27,130 nt of DNA from CAZEGV01 sp964511645 (GCA_964511645.1 CAZEGV010000036.1:1-27130), one strand, 5' to 3'. Numbered from the stretch's first letter, positions 1-7,876 are shown. Notes: generated by a model not told the origin, from the letters alone. Numbers and translations are program-made.

Positions 1-54
1 CGGTGGTGTGAGAGGCGCACTGGCTACAATCTGGTAGTCAGCCGTCTACTCGAT
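1..54 (+). mobile_element. 3' end of a group II intron (end of domain V, domain VI, 3' splice site)
   Basis: The window opens with CGGTGGTGTGAGAGG, which matches the 3' strand and exit of domain V of bacterial group II introns as I know them. It is followed by a hairpin, CTGGCTAC (20-27) pairing with GTAGTCAG (33-40), in the place of domain VI, and then CTACTCGAT (46-54), a typical intron 3' terminus ending in a purine-pyrimidine pair. The rest of the intron, including any reverse transcriptase/maturase, lies before the window. The 3' exon begins at about base 55, inside intergenic sequence beside a structured repeat, so no gene is obviously interrupted. The call rests on motif recognition of about 54 bases; the exact boundary could be off by a base or two. 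Confidence 0.68.
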
Positions 55-75
55 TTTAGGAGAAAAAAAGGATAT

Positions 76-168
76 CACTGCTATCCCTAAGCCACAAACT
101 AATGAAGAATGGTTTTTGATTTAAAATATCTCCTGTTTTTCTTTTGAACTGGCTTAGGGATAGCAGTG
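76..168. repeat. 18-bp perfect inverted repeat (76-93 and 151-168)
   Basis: CACTGCTATCCCTAAGCC at 76-93 is the exact reverse complement of 151-168, with 57 bases between. The pairing continues imperfectly outward (GGATATCACTGC against GCAGTGGAAATCC). The right arm is the leading edge of the structured element that follows. The left arm therefore looks like the same edge of a second, oppositely oriented copy whose body is cut off near base 55, where the group II intron ends. Confidence 0.8.
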
Positions 169-260
169 GAAATCCTTCCCGATTTTTTTTATCGGGAAGA
201 TTGAGAACGTAAAGCCCGACCGCCACGAGCTCGCCTTTTTGGCGAGTGGCGGAAAGATCC
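151..260 (+). ncRNA. Structured intergenic element with two hairpins (candidate non-coding RNA family)
   Basis: The order is: a leader (GGGATAGCAGTGGAAATC); a U-loop hairpin, CTTCCCGAT (175-183) pairing with ATCGGGAAG (191-199); the linker GATTGAGAACGTAAAGCCCGAC; a GC-rich hairpin at 220-252 (CCGCCA/TGGCGG and CTCGCC/GGCGAG); then GGAAAGATCC. The element at 24198-24301 on the opposite strand has the same order and linkers but different hairpin sequences that still pair, which favours a conserved fold over simple duplication. I recall similar sequences in many flavobacterial intergenic regions, and it might correspond to a catalogued family such as Flavo-1, which I cannot check. It could also be a DNA-level repeat. 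No start codon or plausible protein is needed to explain it. Confidence 0.45.
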
Positions 261-314
261 AAATATTTTTTTTCCTTTCTTTATGATTTCACATTCTAAC
301 TGCTATATTATCGT

Positions 315-992
315 ATGAAATATTTTGAACCTCAATTCGTGACTTTCTTTGAGCAGTTAAGCAAAAACAATAATAAAGAATGGTTTCATGCTCACCGTAA
401 GGATTATGATCAGTATATAAAAGATCCTTTTGAACTCTTTATGATTGATTTAATAGATAATATCAGTACAAAAATAGATGCTGATATTGATTTAAATGCT
501 AAAAAATCAATTTTTAGAATCAATAAAGATATTAGGTTTTCTAAAGATAAAACACCCTACAAGACACATCGAGGAGCTGGATTAGCTAAGGGGGGCAGGA
601 AGTCAAATCACCCGGGGTTCTATATCCACATGAATCATGAAAAAGTGATGTGTGGTGGTGGCTCTTATTTTTTAGATAAAGAGCAACTCAAAGCAATTAG
701 AACAGAAATAAGCTACGAAACTGATCAATTTGAGCAACTTATCAACAATAGTAAGTTTAAAAAATATTTTGGTGAAATACAAGGGGATAAAAATATCAGA
801 ATCCCAAAAGAGTTTCAAGAGACTCACGCAATACAACCGCTTGTAGCCAACAAACTTTTTTATTACATGTCGGATATGCCTGTGAGCCTGATCACTTCTG
901 ATAAGCTAATGTCTGAGCTAATGAAAAGATATAAGGTGGGTTATGAAATTAATAAATTCTTAAAAGAGGCTTTGTCTGATGTATTAGGATAA
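315..992 (+). CDS. DUF2461 domain protein
   Basis: This 225-residue protein has the recognisable signature of the DUF2461 / TIGR02453 family: an N-terminal FEQLSKNNNKEWF segment, then RINKDIRFSKDKTPYKTH (about residues 68-85), then a GFYIHM strand and a GGGSYFL turn. Members are usually 200-230 residues, so it looks complete. The biochemical role of the family is not established. The ATG lies in an AT-rich leader with no obvious ribosome binding site, as is normal in this phylum. It is the only clear plus-strand gene in the window and it converges on rqcH with one base between the stop codons, leaving no room for a separate terminator. No signal peptide or membrane segment is visible. Confidence 0.88.
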   Translation: MKYFEPQFVTFFEQLSKNNNKEWFHAHRKDYDQYIKDPFELFMIDLIDNISTKIDADIDLNAKKSIFRINKDIRFSKDKTPYKTHRGAGLAKGGRKSNHPGFYIHMNHEKVMCGGGSYFLDKEQLKAIRTEISYETDQFEQLINNSKFKKYFGEIQGDKNIRIPKEFQETHAIQPLVANKLFYYMSDMPVSLITSDKLMSELMKRYKVGYEINKFLKEALSDVLG

Positions 993-993
993 G

Positions 994-2505
994 TCAAGCT
1001 TTTGGCTCTACCAATAAAACATTTTCTTTTTCTACAAATACGGCTCCTGCTGGCACGCCTTTTGGTTTACGTACGTATTTTTTTTTGGTCACCGTTACGG
1101 GGCAAAGTGTATCTGTTTTTCGTTTTGAGTAATAAGCTGCCAATTCTGCTGCTCTCTCTAATACTGGCTTAGGCATGTCCTGCCCCGACTTTACTTTTAC
1201 TACAACATGAGAGCCTGCCACATCTTTTGCATGAAGCCAATAATCTTCTTTGTGAGTATATTTTAAGGTTAATAAATCATTGTTTTTAGAGTTTTTACCA
1301 ACATATATCGTATAATCTTGGTAGATAAAGGTTTTAAAAAGTTCTACTTCTGTTTTTCTTTTTTCTTTTTTTGTTAAGCCGTTTTCTTCCAAAATCTTTC
1401 GCAAGTCTTTTACGTTATTTACATAACTCATGTCCTCTATGATTTGCTGGTATGTGCTTAGTCTTGTTTTTGCCCCCTCAATATTTGATGCTAGATTATC
1501 GAGTTGAATATTAAACTTCTTAGATTTTCTATAATAATTTTCGGCATTTTTTTGTGGTGACAGTCTAGGCTTGAGCTTAATTGTGATTTGCTCATTGTTA
1601 TAAAAATTAAACAACTCCACCTCTTCCGCATGGTATGTGATTTGATGTAAGTTTGCCATCAATATATCTCCTACTTGCTGGTATGGGACTTTATTACGAA
1701 GTAAAACTAGCTTCCCTTCATTCTGACCGATATAATTTTCTGTTCCTTTTATTTTTTTTGTTAAAATAGAGGTCGCTGTTTTTCTTTCTTGTCTCAAAGA
1801 AAAAACTTTGATATAGGTATGAAAGAACTCTGTAATGGCTACAAGTGCGCTATCATAAGATTTTTCATAGTCTTTTGGTGTCAACATCGACAGCCTTATT
1901 TCTTCATTGTGAATCAAAAAATATTTTTTCTTGTCTAATTCATCCAAGATGAAGGACAATCTCTCTTGATTTGGTTCTCCTTGCCACATCCACTTACTTA
2001 TGGTTGGATAAGTAGCCCTTATTCCATTGGTATCAAGACAGGCTTCTGTTTGGCAAATTTCTCTATCTAATTCATTCCATTTCAAGCTTTTATCCAAATC
2101 ATACTGACCATTAAAAAGCTTAATCACTGCTCCTTTTTTGTCAAAATGAATAATATTAGAGAATCTTCCGAATAATTTAAAAGTTAAATATTGTTTATTA
2201 TTAAATTTGAAAGAAAATGCACGTTCATTTTTGTGCATAATTACTTTTTCTATTTTCAGACCAATACAATTTCTAAATAAGTCTAAGCTATTTCTTTTTG
2301 CTCTAGCAAATTCATCATAAAATGCTAAACAAGAAAACTGATTAGATAAATGTGCTTTGATATAAAAATCTGCTGCTGCTGAAATAGAGAAGCCTAAAAT
2401 CAGTTCGTCTTTGTTTTGGCTAAAGCATTCGAGTAATGTAGCACCGACAATTTTGGTCGTCAACTCTTTGGATAATTCCGATAAGAAATAGTAATTATTA
2501 TGCAC
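994..2505 (-). CDS. rqcH: NFACT-family protein, RqcH / Rqc2 homologue
   Basis: This 503-residue protein carries the NFACT architecture: an N-terminal NFACT-N region starting MHNNYYFLSEL, a central helical, Lys-rich coiled-coil region (about 240-390) and a C-terminal NFACT-R domain with YWLHAKDVAGSHVVV (about residues 427-441). Family members (older names: fibronectin-binding protein A, YloA) bind obstructed 50S subunits carrying peptidyl-tRNA and, in characterised bacteria, direct C-terminal alanine tailing of stalled chains. The start is GTG directly after the TAA of the upstream MBL gene (TAA GTG), so the two are probably translationally coupled. It is the last gene of the tight run that begins with nuoA. 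Family assignment is firm; the alanine-tailing role is inferred from homologues. Confidence 0.88.
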   Translation of the reverse strand: MHNNYYFLSELSKELTTKIVGATLLECFSQNKDELILGFSISAAADFYIKAHLSNQFSCLAFYDEFARAKRNSLDLFRNCIGLKIEKVIMHKNERAFSFKFNNKQYLTFKLFGRFSNIIHFDKKGAVIKLFNGQYDLDKSLKWNELDREICQTEACLDTNGIRATYPTISKWMWQGEPNQERLSFILDELDKKKYFLIHNEEIRLSMLTPKDYEKSYDSALVAITEFFHTYIKVFSLRQERKTATSILTKKIKGTENYIGQNEGKLVLLRNKVPYQQVGDILMANLHQITYHAEEVELFNFYNNEQITIKLKPRLSPQKNAENYYRKSKKFNIQLDNLASNIEGAKTRLSTYQQIIEDMSYVNNVKDLRKILEENGLTKKEKRKTEVELFKTFIYQDYTIYVGKNSKNNDLLTLKYTHKEDYWLHAKDVAGSHVVVKVKSGQDMPKPVLERAAELAAYYSKRKTDTLCPVTVTKKKYVRKPKGVPAGAVFVEKENVLLVEPKA

Positions 2506-3270
2506 TTAATTTTTTATTTCTAGTCCGTCATAAGCCAAAAATACGTTCTCTGGTAATTCTTTTTCTACTTCCCTATGTGTCCCCAATAAATGGCTGATAT
2601 GCGTCAAATAAGCTTTTTTTGGTTTTAATTCTGCGATCACTTCTAATGCTTCCGCTAAAGTGAAATGTGATAAATGTTTTTCTTTTCGTAGTGATGTGAT
2701 TATCAAAATATCTAAATTTTTCAGCTTCTGTTTTTCTTCTTTAGAAATGTAATTTACATCAGTAAGATAAGCAAACTCTTTAATTTTATATCCAAAAATT
2801 GGTAGTTTATGGTGCATTAACCTAATGGGTTCTATCTCTACCCCATTTACCTCAAAGGGTTCGTTTTCTTGTACTTCATGTTGTACAAGTTGAGGTGTTC
2901 CAGGATATTTTATTTTAGCGAAAGCATAAAAAAACTCTGTTTCGAGTTGTTTTAACACTCTTTTTTCGGCGTACAATGGCATATCCATTTTATGAGCAAA
3001 ATTAAAAGCCCTCACGTCATCCAAGCCTGCTACATGATCCTTATGCTCATGTGTAAATAGTATTGCATCAATTTTAGGTACTCGCTCTCTTAACATCTGC
3101 TGACGAAAATCGGGACCAGTATCTATCACCAAATGAACTCCATTTACTTCTATATAAAAAGAAGTTCTTGTTCGTTTATCACGAAAGTCAATAGAGCGAC
3201 ATACGGGACATTTACACAAAATTACTGGTATTCCTTGAGAAGTTCCAGTTCCTAAAAATACTCCTTTCAT
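2506..3270 (-). CDS. MBL-fold phosphodiesterase, PhnP-like
   Basis: This 254-residue metallo-beta-lactamase-fold protein has the metal motif THEHKDH (H74, H76, D78, H79), the VIDTGPDFR strand (about 48-56) and the N-terminal cysteine cluster CKCPVC (C19, C21, C24). That Cys cluster forms a structural zinc site in PhnP, the phosphoribosyl cyclic phosphate phosphodiesterase, so PhnP-like is the best family label. No phn genes are nearby, so the substrate is open; cyclic nucleotide or cyclic phosphate esters are possible. It begins with ATG inside the stop of the upstream small ORF (ATGA overlap) and its stop directly precedes the rqcH start. Cytosolic, with no signal peptide. Confidence 0.85.
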   Translation of the reverse strand: MKGVFLGTGTSQGIPVILCKCPVCRSIDFRDKRTRTSFYIEVNGVHLVIDTGPDFRQQMLRERVPKIDAILFTHEHKDHVAGLDDVRAFNFAHKMDMPLYAEKRVLKQLETEFFYAFAKIKYPGTPQLVQHEVQENEPFEVNGVEIEPIRLMHHKLPIFGYKIKEFAYLTDVNYISKEEKQKLKNLDILIITSLRKEKHLSHFTLAEALEVIAELKPKKAYLTHISHLLGTHREVEKELPENVFLAYDGLEIKN

Positions 3271-3554
3271 AATTGTAAGTTCACCTGACCACCACTAGAT
3301 TTTATATCTTCGTAAAGTGCTTTATTCTTGTCTGACAGCTTTTCTGTGCTTATTTCTACTTCTTTTAAGATATCAATCAAACAATTTATCTTTCCTTCTG
3401 TATCAAAATATCTATTTACTACCACCATTGTTTTGGATTTTAGCAGACACCATCCAGACTTAAAACTTCCTTTTTCGTACCGAAGGTCGTAATTAGATTC
3501 TGCAAATACATCTTCTAGTTTATTCAAAAAATGTTTAGTGTATTTAATTTCCAT
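3267..3554 (-). CDS. Conserved small protein of unknown function
   Basis: This 95-residue protein starts MEIKYTKHFLNKLEDVF and contains a charged, beta-rich centre (YDLRYEKGSFKSGWCLL, about 22-38) and a helical C-terminus. I do not recognise a named domain. It is credible as a gene because it fits between nuoD (11 bases away) and the MBL gene (4-base ATGA overlap) and has normal composition. It probably belongs to the same transcript. Two cysteines (C36, C59) are visible; no membrane segment. A link to complex I or to the MBL enzyme is possible only by position. Confidence 0.75.
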   Translation of the reverse strand: MEIKYTKHFLNKLEDVFAESNYDLRYEKGSFKSGWCLLKSKTMVVVNRYFDTEGKINCLIDILKEVEISTEKLSDKNKALYEDIKSSGGQVNLQL

Positions 3555-3565
3555 TTTACTAAGTA

Positions 3566-4780
3566 CTATCTATCTACTTCTCCTAACACAAAATCTATAG
3601 ACCCTAATATAGCAATTAAATCTGCAATAGTCACTCCTTTAGAGATTTCTGGTAATACCGAAAGATTTACAAATGCTCCAGAACGAGCTTTTACTCTTAA
3701 AGGAATATTTCGCTTACCGGGTGTTTTATAATAAAACCCTAGTTCTCCTCTCGGGTTTTCTGCTCTAAAGTAAAATTCTTGCTGAGCAGGCATAATCTTC
3801 TTAGGGCAAGCTGATTGAGGGTTAAAACTTCTTGTTCTTTTATAGTCTGTAGTGAGCATTTTTAATGATTGTTCTATCATTTTAAGTGATTCCAAGCATT
3901 CTAATACTCTCACATGAGTTCTGTCCCAACAATCTCCTTTTGTACCTACAAGTCCTTCTCCTACTGGTACATCAAAATCTAAATTAGGATAAACCGAGTA
4001 TCCGTCTACTTTTCTTAAATCATACTTAAGCCCAGAAGCACGAAGTACAGGACCGCTACAACCGTAATTAATTGCTAAGTCCAGTGGTAACACTCCCATA
4101 TTAGCTGTACGATGAATGAATATTTTATTATCCATCAGCATCGTAGTAAGTTCTTCTATTTTAGGTCTTAAATAGTTTACAAACTCTTGACAACGTTCTT
4201 CAAATCCAACTGGCAAGTCATAATACAAACCACCAATCCAAATATAATTGTATAACATCCTAGCTCCAGACACCCATTCTAACATTCTAAGAATATGTTC
4301 TCTGTCTCTCATCATCCACAAAAAAGGTGTTAAAGCACCAATATCAGCAGCATAAGCTCCTACACCTACAAAATGTGACGCAATTCTATTAAGCTCGGCT
4401 ACTACTACACGAATATACTCTACCCTCTTGGGAATGTCATTTTCGATACCTAACATTCTCTCTACTCCCATCGCCCAAGTATGCTCGGTATTCATTGATG
4501 CCAAATAATCCATTCTATCTACAAATGGAATTGTTTGATTAAAGGGTAAACTTTCAGCATGTTTTTCGAAACAACGGTGTAAATAGCCAATATGAGGCAT
4601 AACATCTTTTACAAATTCTCCATCTGTAAGTACCTCTAATCGTAATACACCATGGGTGGAAGGGTGCTGAGGTCCAATATTGATAACCATTTGATTATCT
4701 GCTACCTTATCTTCTGTAAAGTAATGCGGATCAGACTGCTTAAAATTTTCTTCCTTGTAAATATACTGCTGTTTCGTCAT
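3566..4780 (-). CDS. nuoD: NADH-quinone oxidoreductase subunit D (49-kDa-type)
   Basis: About 404 residues with the signatures of the 49-kDa subunit of complex I: GPQHPSTHGVLRLEVLTDGE near the N-terminus, the HIGYLHRCFEKHAE segment, and NPRGELGFYYKTPG near the C-terminus. NuoD forms the peripheral-arm wall of the quinone cavity together with NuoB. A TTG one codon earlier is in frame, but the ATG overlapping the nuoC stop (TGATG) is the better start. The downstream neighbour is not nuoE/F/G but an unrelated small gene, so the complex I operon is interrupted after nuoD here. Confidence 0.96.
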   Translation of the reverse strand: MTKQQYIYKEENFKQSDPHYFTEDKVADNQMVINIGPQHPSTHGVLRLEVLTDGEFVKDVMPHIGYLHRCFEKHAESLPFNQTIPFVDRMDYLASMNTEHTWAMGVERMLGIENDIPKRVEYIRVVVAELNRIASHFVGVGAYAADIGALTPFLWMMRDREHILRMLEWVSGARMLYNYIWIGGLYYDLPVGFEERCQEFVNYLRPKIEELTTMLMDNKIFIHRTANMGVLPLDLAINYGCSGPVLRASGLKYDLRKVDGYSVYPNLDFDVPVGEGLVGTKGDCWDRTHVRVLECLESLKMIEQSLKMLTTDYKRTRSFNPQSACPKKIMPAQQEFYFRAENPRGELGFYYKTPGKRNIPLRVKARSGAFVNLSVLPEISKGVTIADLIAILGSIDFVLGEVDR

Positions 4781-5262
4781 CAATATTTCACTTTAATACC
4801 GTGGTAATATTCTTGCTCGTCATAATCTTTACGTAAAGGATGTCCTTCCCAGTTATGCGGTAGTAAAATTCTCCTTAAATCTGGATGGTTTAAAAACTTC
4901 ACTCCCAATAAGTCATAAGCTTCTCGTTCGTGCCAATTGGCAGCCTTCCAAATAGAACAAAGACTTTGTATTTCAGGTTGAGTTCTATCAAGAACTACTT
5001 TAAGTGTTAATTTCAACTCGTAAACTAAACTAGAAAAGTGATAAATAACATCCATCATTCCCGATTCTTCTCCATTGTCTGAGGCTGTGATACTACTCAA
5101 AAAATCAAAATACAATTGATCGTGCTGATAAATAATTTCACAAACGGCTAGCAAGCTTTCTTTATCCACCAAAAGATAATCTTCCCTTCCTTGCTCTATT
5201 ATTTGAACGGCATCAGTTCCTAATGTCTTTTCTAAAATACTTACTATGTCTTGCAAACTCAT
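4780..5262 (-). CDS. nuoC: NADH-quinone oxidoreductase subunit C (30-kDa-type)
   Basis: This 160-residue protein carries the 30-kDa subunit signature: WHEREAYDLLGVKFLNHPDL (about 110-129) followed by RRILLPHNWEGHPLRKDY. It is a separate C subunit, not the C-D fusion found in enterobacteria. It sits between nuoB (4-base ATGA overlap at its start) and nuoD (TGATG overlap at its end), so translation of the three is probably coupled. Cytoplasmic peripheral-arm scaffold; no cofactor residues expected. Confidence 0.96.
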   Translation of the reverse strand: MSLQDIVSILEKTLGTDAVQIIEQGREDYLLVDKESLLAVCEIIYQHDQLYFDFLSSITASDNGEESGMMDVIYHFSSLVYELKLTLKVVLDRTQPEIQSLCSIWKAANWHEREAYDLLGVKFLNHPDLRRILLPHNWEGHPLRKDYDEQEYYHGIKVKY

Positions 5263-5786
5263 TGTACCTCTATTTTTTTATCCATAATACGCTCAATAGC
5301 TGATGGAGCTAACAAAGTTTCTTGTCTTATTTTTTCTTGTAACTTCAACAAACCTCCAATCAAAGCTTCTGGTCGAGGCGGGCAACCTGGCACATATACA
5401 TCTACAGGAATAATTCTATCGACTCCCTTTACTACATGATAACCGTGTTCCCAATAAGGTCCCCCACAGTTGGAACACGAACCCATTGATACTACATAGC
5501 GAGGTTCAGGCATTTGCTCAAATAATCTTTTGATTCTATCTGCCATCTTAAATGTTACGGTTCCAGCTATAATCATCACATCCGACTGACGAGGAGAAGA
5601 TCTAGGTGTAACCCCTAACCTATCTAAATCATAAGCGGAAGTAAAACTCGACATCATTTCTATCGCACAGCAAGCTAAGCCAAAGCCCATTGGCCATAAA
5701 GAGGATAGTCTTGCCCAATTCAGTAAGTCATCTACTTTGGTGATGACTAGACCCCCTTGCTTAAATTGTGTATCTAATAAACTCAC
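5259..5786 (-). CDS. nuoB: NADH-quinone oxidoreductase subunit B (N2 cluster)
   Basis: This 175-residue PSST-type subunit has the four expected ligands of the terminal [4Fe-4S] cluster N2: C39 and C40 in GLACCAIEMM, C104 in GSCSNCGGPYW and C134 in VPGCPPRPEA. N2 passes electrons to quinone at the interface with NuoD. The start is GTG, overlapping the nuoA stop (TAGTG). The N-terminal segment before the cluster motif (LLNWARLSSLWPMGFG) is typical of the family. Complete and intact. Confidence 0.97.
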   Translation of the reverse strand: MSLLDTQFKQGGLVITKVDDLLNWARLSSLWPMGFGLACCAIEMMSSFTSAYDLDRLGVTPRSSPRQSDVMIIAGTVTFKMADRIKRLFEQMPEPRYVVSMGSCSNCGGPYWEHGYHVVKGVDRIIPVDVYVPGCPPRPEALIGGLLKLQEKIRQETLLAPSAIERIMDKKIEVQ

Positions 5787-6265
5787 TATTTAGAATATTT
5801 TTTATTTAATTTTTCATATAAAGAATAAGGAACTTTCCCCTTATAATCTAAATCAATTGTTTTAGGTTTTACCCAATCAAGAAATCCTTTTTTCCAAGCA
5901 TAAACTAATCCTAAGGCTAGGATAAAAATAAAAATAAACATTTCGATTAATGTAAACCAACCCCACAATCCTCCAGTATTTTCTATAAGCTGTTCATTAG
6001 CAAATATCGTTGCCCAAGGGAACAAGAATACTATCTCGACCTCAAATAGTACAAAAATTAAAGCGATGATATAAAATCTAGTATTGAAGTTAGCCCAAGC
6101 ATTTCCTTGTACCTCTTCACCTGATTCATAAGTAGCACTTTTCTCAGCGTTTGGTCTTTTAGGTCTAATCAGCATTGCTGTCAACAAACCTCCCATTACA
6201 AATATAATTGACCCTATTACAAAAATTAATATCCCCGAAATCTCAAGTAATCTATGATCCGTCAT
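5786..6265 (-). CDS. nuoA: NADH-quinone oxidoreductase subunit A
   Basis: This 159-residue membrane protein has three transmembrane helices (about residues 8-31, 66-88 and 100-124) and the loop motif YESGEEVQGNAWANFNTRFY (about 45-64) that identifies NuoA. The C-terminal tail past the third helix (about 35 residues, WKKGFLDWVKPKTIDLDYKG onward) is longer than in the enterobacterial protein. It is the first gene of the cluster and has a strong Bacteroidota-type promoter just upstream, giving a predicted leader of under 20 bases. Confidence 0.95.
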   Translation of the reverse strand: MTDHRLLEISGILIFVIGSIIFVMGGLLTAMLIRPKRPNAEKSATYESGEEVQGNAWANFNTRFYIIALIFVLFEVEIVFLFPWATIFANEQLIENTGGLWGWFTLIEMFIFIFILALGLVYAWKKGFLDWVKPKTIDLDYKGKVPYSLYEKLNKKYSK

Positions 6266-6288
6266 TTACACCTTTTCTTATGTGTTAC

Positions 6289-6320
6289 CAAAGATATGAA
6301 AAGCTATATGGCTATCCAAA
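6289..6320 (-). promoter_or_regulatory. Bacteroidota-type promoter for the nuoA cluster
   Basis: Reading the minus strand, TTTG (6317-6320) is followed after 20 bases by TATCTTTG (6289-6296). This matches the TTTG / TAnnTTTG pair used by the primary sigma factor of this phylum at its usual spacing. The predicted start of transcription is about 6281-6284, some 18 bases before the nuoA ATG. It is the best promoter match I found in the window. Confidence 0.6.
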
Positions 6321-6432
6321 AATAACAGTGAACCAAGCAAGCATATTATCCACTAAACAGTGAAAAAAATCTTCGAAAGTAAATAAAAACACACTTACAG
6401 AGGTAGACCACAATACGGCACTCACAAATATA

Positions 6433-7422
6433 CTAGCTTCGACCAGTTAAAATTAAATACCCTATATAAACAACATAAAAAAGCAATAGTATAATTCCTT
6501 CTGGTTTACCAATTTTACGCCTAATCAACATCAATGGGAAGATTAAAACAGTAATGCCAATCATCCAAAGCATGTCGCTATTTACGATAGAATGAGTGTT
6601 GTCATGTAAATCTTTCACTAAGCTTGTTACGCCTAATATTGACAAAATATTAAATATACATGAACCGAATAAGTTACCGATAGCAAGGTCAGTTTCTTTC
6701 TTAAGTGCCGCAATAGAAGAAGCTACTAACTCTGGTAAACTTGTACCTAATGCCACGACTGTAAGTCCTACAATCCTTGTTGCTTCTGGGTTATCTGGAA
6801 ACAACTTATCAGATAAACCTATCGCACCTTTCATAAACAACAAATCTGCCCCTACATACAACAAAACACAACCCACAACAAACAAACCTATTTGTTTTAA
6901 TAAGCCTAGACCTTTTATCTCTGGGGGTTTTTCTTCTGTTCCTTCTCCCTTTTCTTCTGCTGCCGCAGTCTCCTGACGAGACATTTTTAACAAAAAATAG
7001 GTGTAAATAATAATGATAAATAAGAAAATAATTCCTTCAAAACGCTTAAGAGCGTAATCTTTGGAGATAAAAAAGTAGAATAACATGGCACTTCCAATCA
7101 TTACCATCCAATCTATCTTTATGCTTTTCTCTCCTACCTTAATGGGGTAAATCAAGGCGGTAATCCCCATCACGAGTCCTAAATTACAGATATTAGAGCC
7201 TACTACATTACCAAAGGATATGGCATCGTTACCACTTAATGCTGAGCTAATGCTTATGATCATTTCTGGTGCTGAAGTACCAAAGGCAACAACTGTCAAA
7301 CCTACTACTAAAGGGGAAATTTTCATCCCATAAGCAATGTTCTCTGCTCCTCCTACAAGGATTTCACCACCCACCACTAGTATTACAATACCACCAATCA
7401 ACATTACTATGTCTAAAATCAT
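6433..7422 (-). CDS. Na+/Ca2+ exchanger of the CaCA family (YrbG-like)
   Basis: This 329-residue inner-membrane protein has two inverted alpha-repeats, each carrying the ion-binding signature: VVAFGTSAPE (GTSAPE at 48-53) and VVALGTSLPE (GTSLPE at 226-231). Each is followed by the second alpha-helix motif, GNVVGSNICNLGLV and GNLFGSCIFNILSI. About ten transmembrane helices are visible with an acidic cytoplasmic loop (about 148-170). It belongs to the K+-independent bacterial exchangers of the YrbG type; whether the physiological role is Ca2+ export or Na+ handling is not shown by the sequence. It is monocistronic, reading the same way as the nuo genes after a gap of about 170 bases that holds the nuoA promoter. 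Confidence 0.92.
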   Translation of the reverse strand: MILDIVMLIGGIVILVVGGEILVGGAENIAYGMKISPLVVGLTVVAFGTSAPEMIISISSALSGNDAISFGNVVGSNICNLGLVMGITALIYPIKVGEKSIKIDWMVMIGSAMLFYFFISKDYALKRFEGIIFLFIIIIYTYFLLKMSRQETAAAEEKGEGTEEKPPEIKGLGLLKQIGLFVVGCVLLYVGADLLFMKGAIGLSDKLFPDNPEATRIVGLTVVALGTSLPELVASSIAALKKETDLAIGNLFGSCIFNILSILGVTSLVKDLHDNTHSIVNSDMLWMIGITVLIFPLMLIRRKIGKPEGIILLLFYVVYIGYLILTGRS

Positions 7423-7680
7423 AAAGTGTTCTTTTTGTTAAAAGCAAGGTTATCCACATATTCCAGTAATACGTAAGCTAAGTAAAAAAATAATAAGCTC
7501 CTAAGTGATTAGAAAAAAAGGGTGTTATTTTTTTATACCTCTTATTATATTTTTGAAAAAACACAGAATTGACGTACGGCTTAGGGATTAAAAAGCAATT
7601 ATCTGAACCAGAATGATGCGAAGTGTAACGTAACAAATGATGGTGAGTGCGTAAAAGTGGACACAATACCCGACCTCACC
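7423..7680. other. Intergenic stretch, no gene recognised
   Basis: This AT-rich stretch contains CGGCTTAGGGAT (7578-7589), which matches the leading edge of the structured element found at 151. The rest of that element is not recognisable, so it may be a decayed copy. A minus-strand open frame of 62 codons (7478-7666) has an unlikely composition and no promoter, and I do not regard it as a gene. Confidence 0.4.
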
Positions 7681-7797
7681 TCAACATTGAACGCTGTATA
7701 GTACAAAGCTGTCTTTAAACTCATCTATTAGATGAGTTTGAGCATCTAAAAATCCTGCAAAAGCAATCAGTGCGATACTTAAACTTATATTTTTCAT
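7681..7797 (-). CDS. Possible small secreted peptide (38 residues)
   Basis: An ATG-started frame encodes 38 residues beginning MKNISLSIALIAFAGFLDAQ, a textbook short signal peptide with a plausible cleavage after DA or AQ. The mature remainder is only about 18 residues and ends in Cys. It is either a small secreted peptide or the surviving start of a longer secreted protein. No convincing continuation was found in the other frames. It lies alone between the exchanger and the SQR locus. Low confidence because of length. Confidence 0.3.
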   Translation of the reverse strand: MKNISLSIALIAFAGFLDAQTHLIDEFKDSFVLYSVQC

Positions 7798-7876
7798 AGG
7801 GTGTGTACCTTTAACATTAAAACACTTCTCCTTCTCTGTAAGTTAAATATTAACACATAAAATTTCTACTATTTAT

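Noticed and set aside
56..262. Minus-strand open frame of 68 codons across the structured element
   Set aside because: It reads straight through two hairpins and linkers that are conserved as structure with the copy at 24198-24301. Composition and position fit a non-coding element.
7478..7666. Minus-strand open frame of 62 codons
   Set aside because: It is rich in His, Phe and Tyr, has no domain, no promoter box and no coupling to neighbours.
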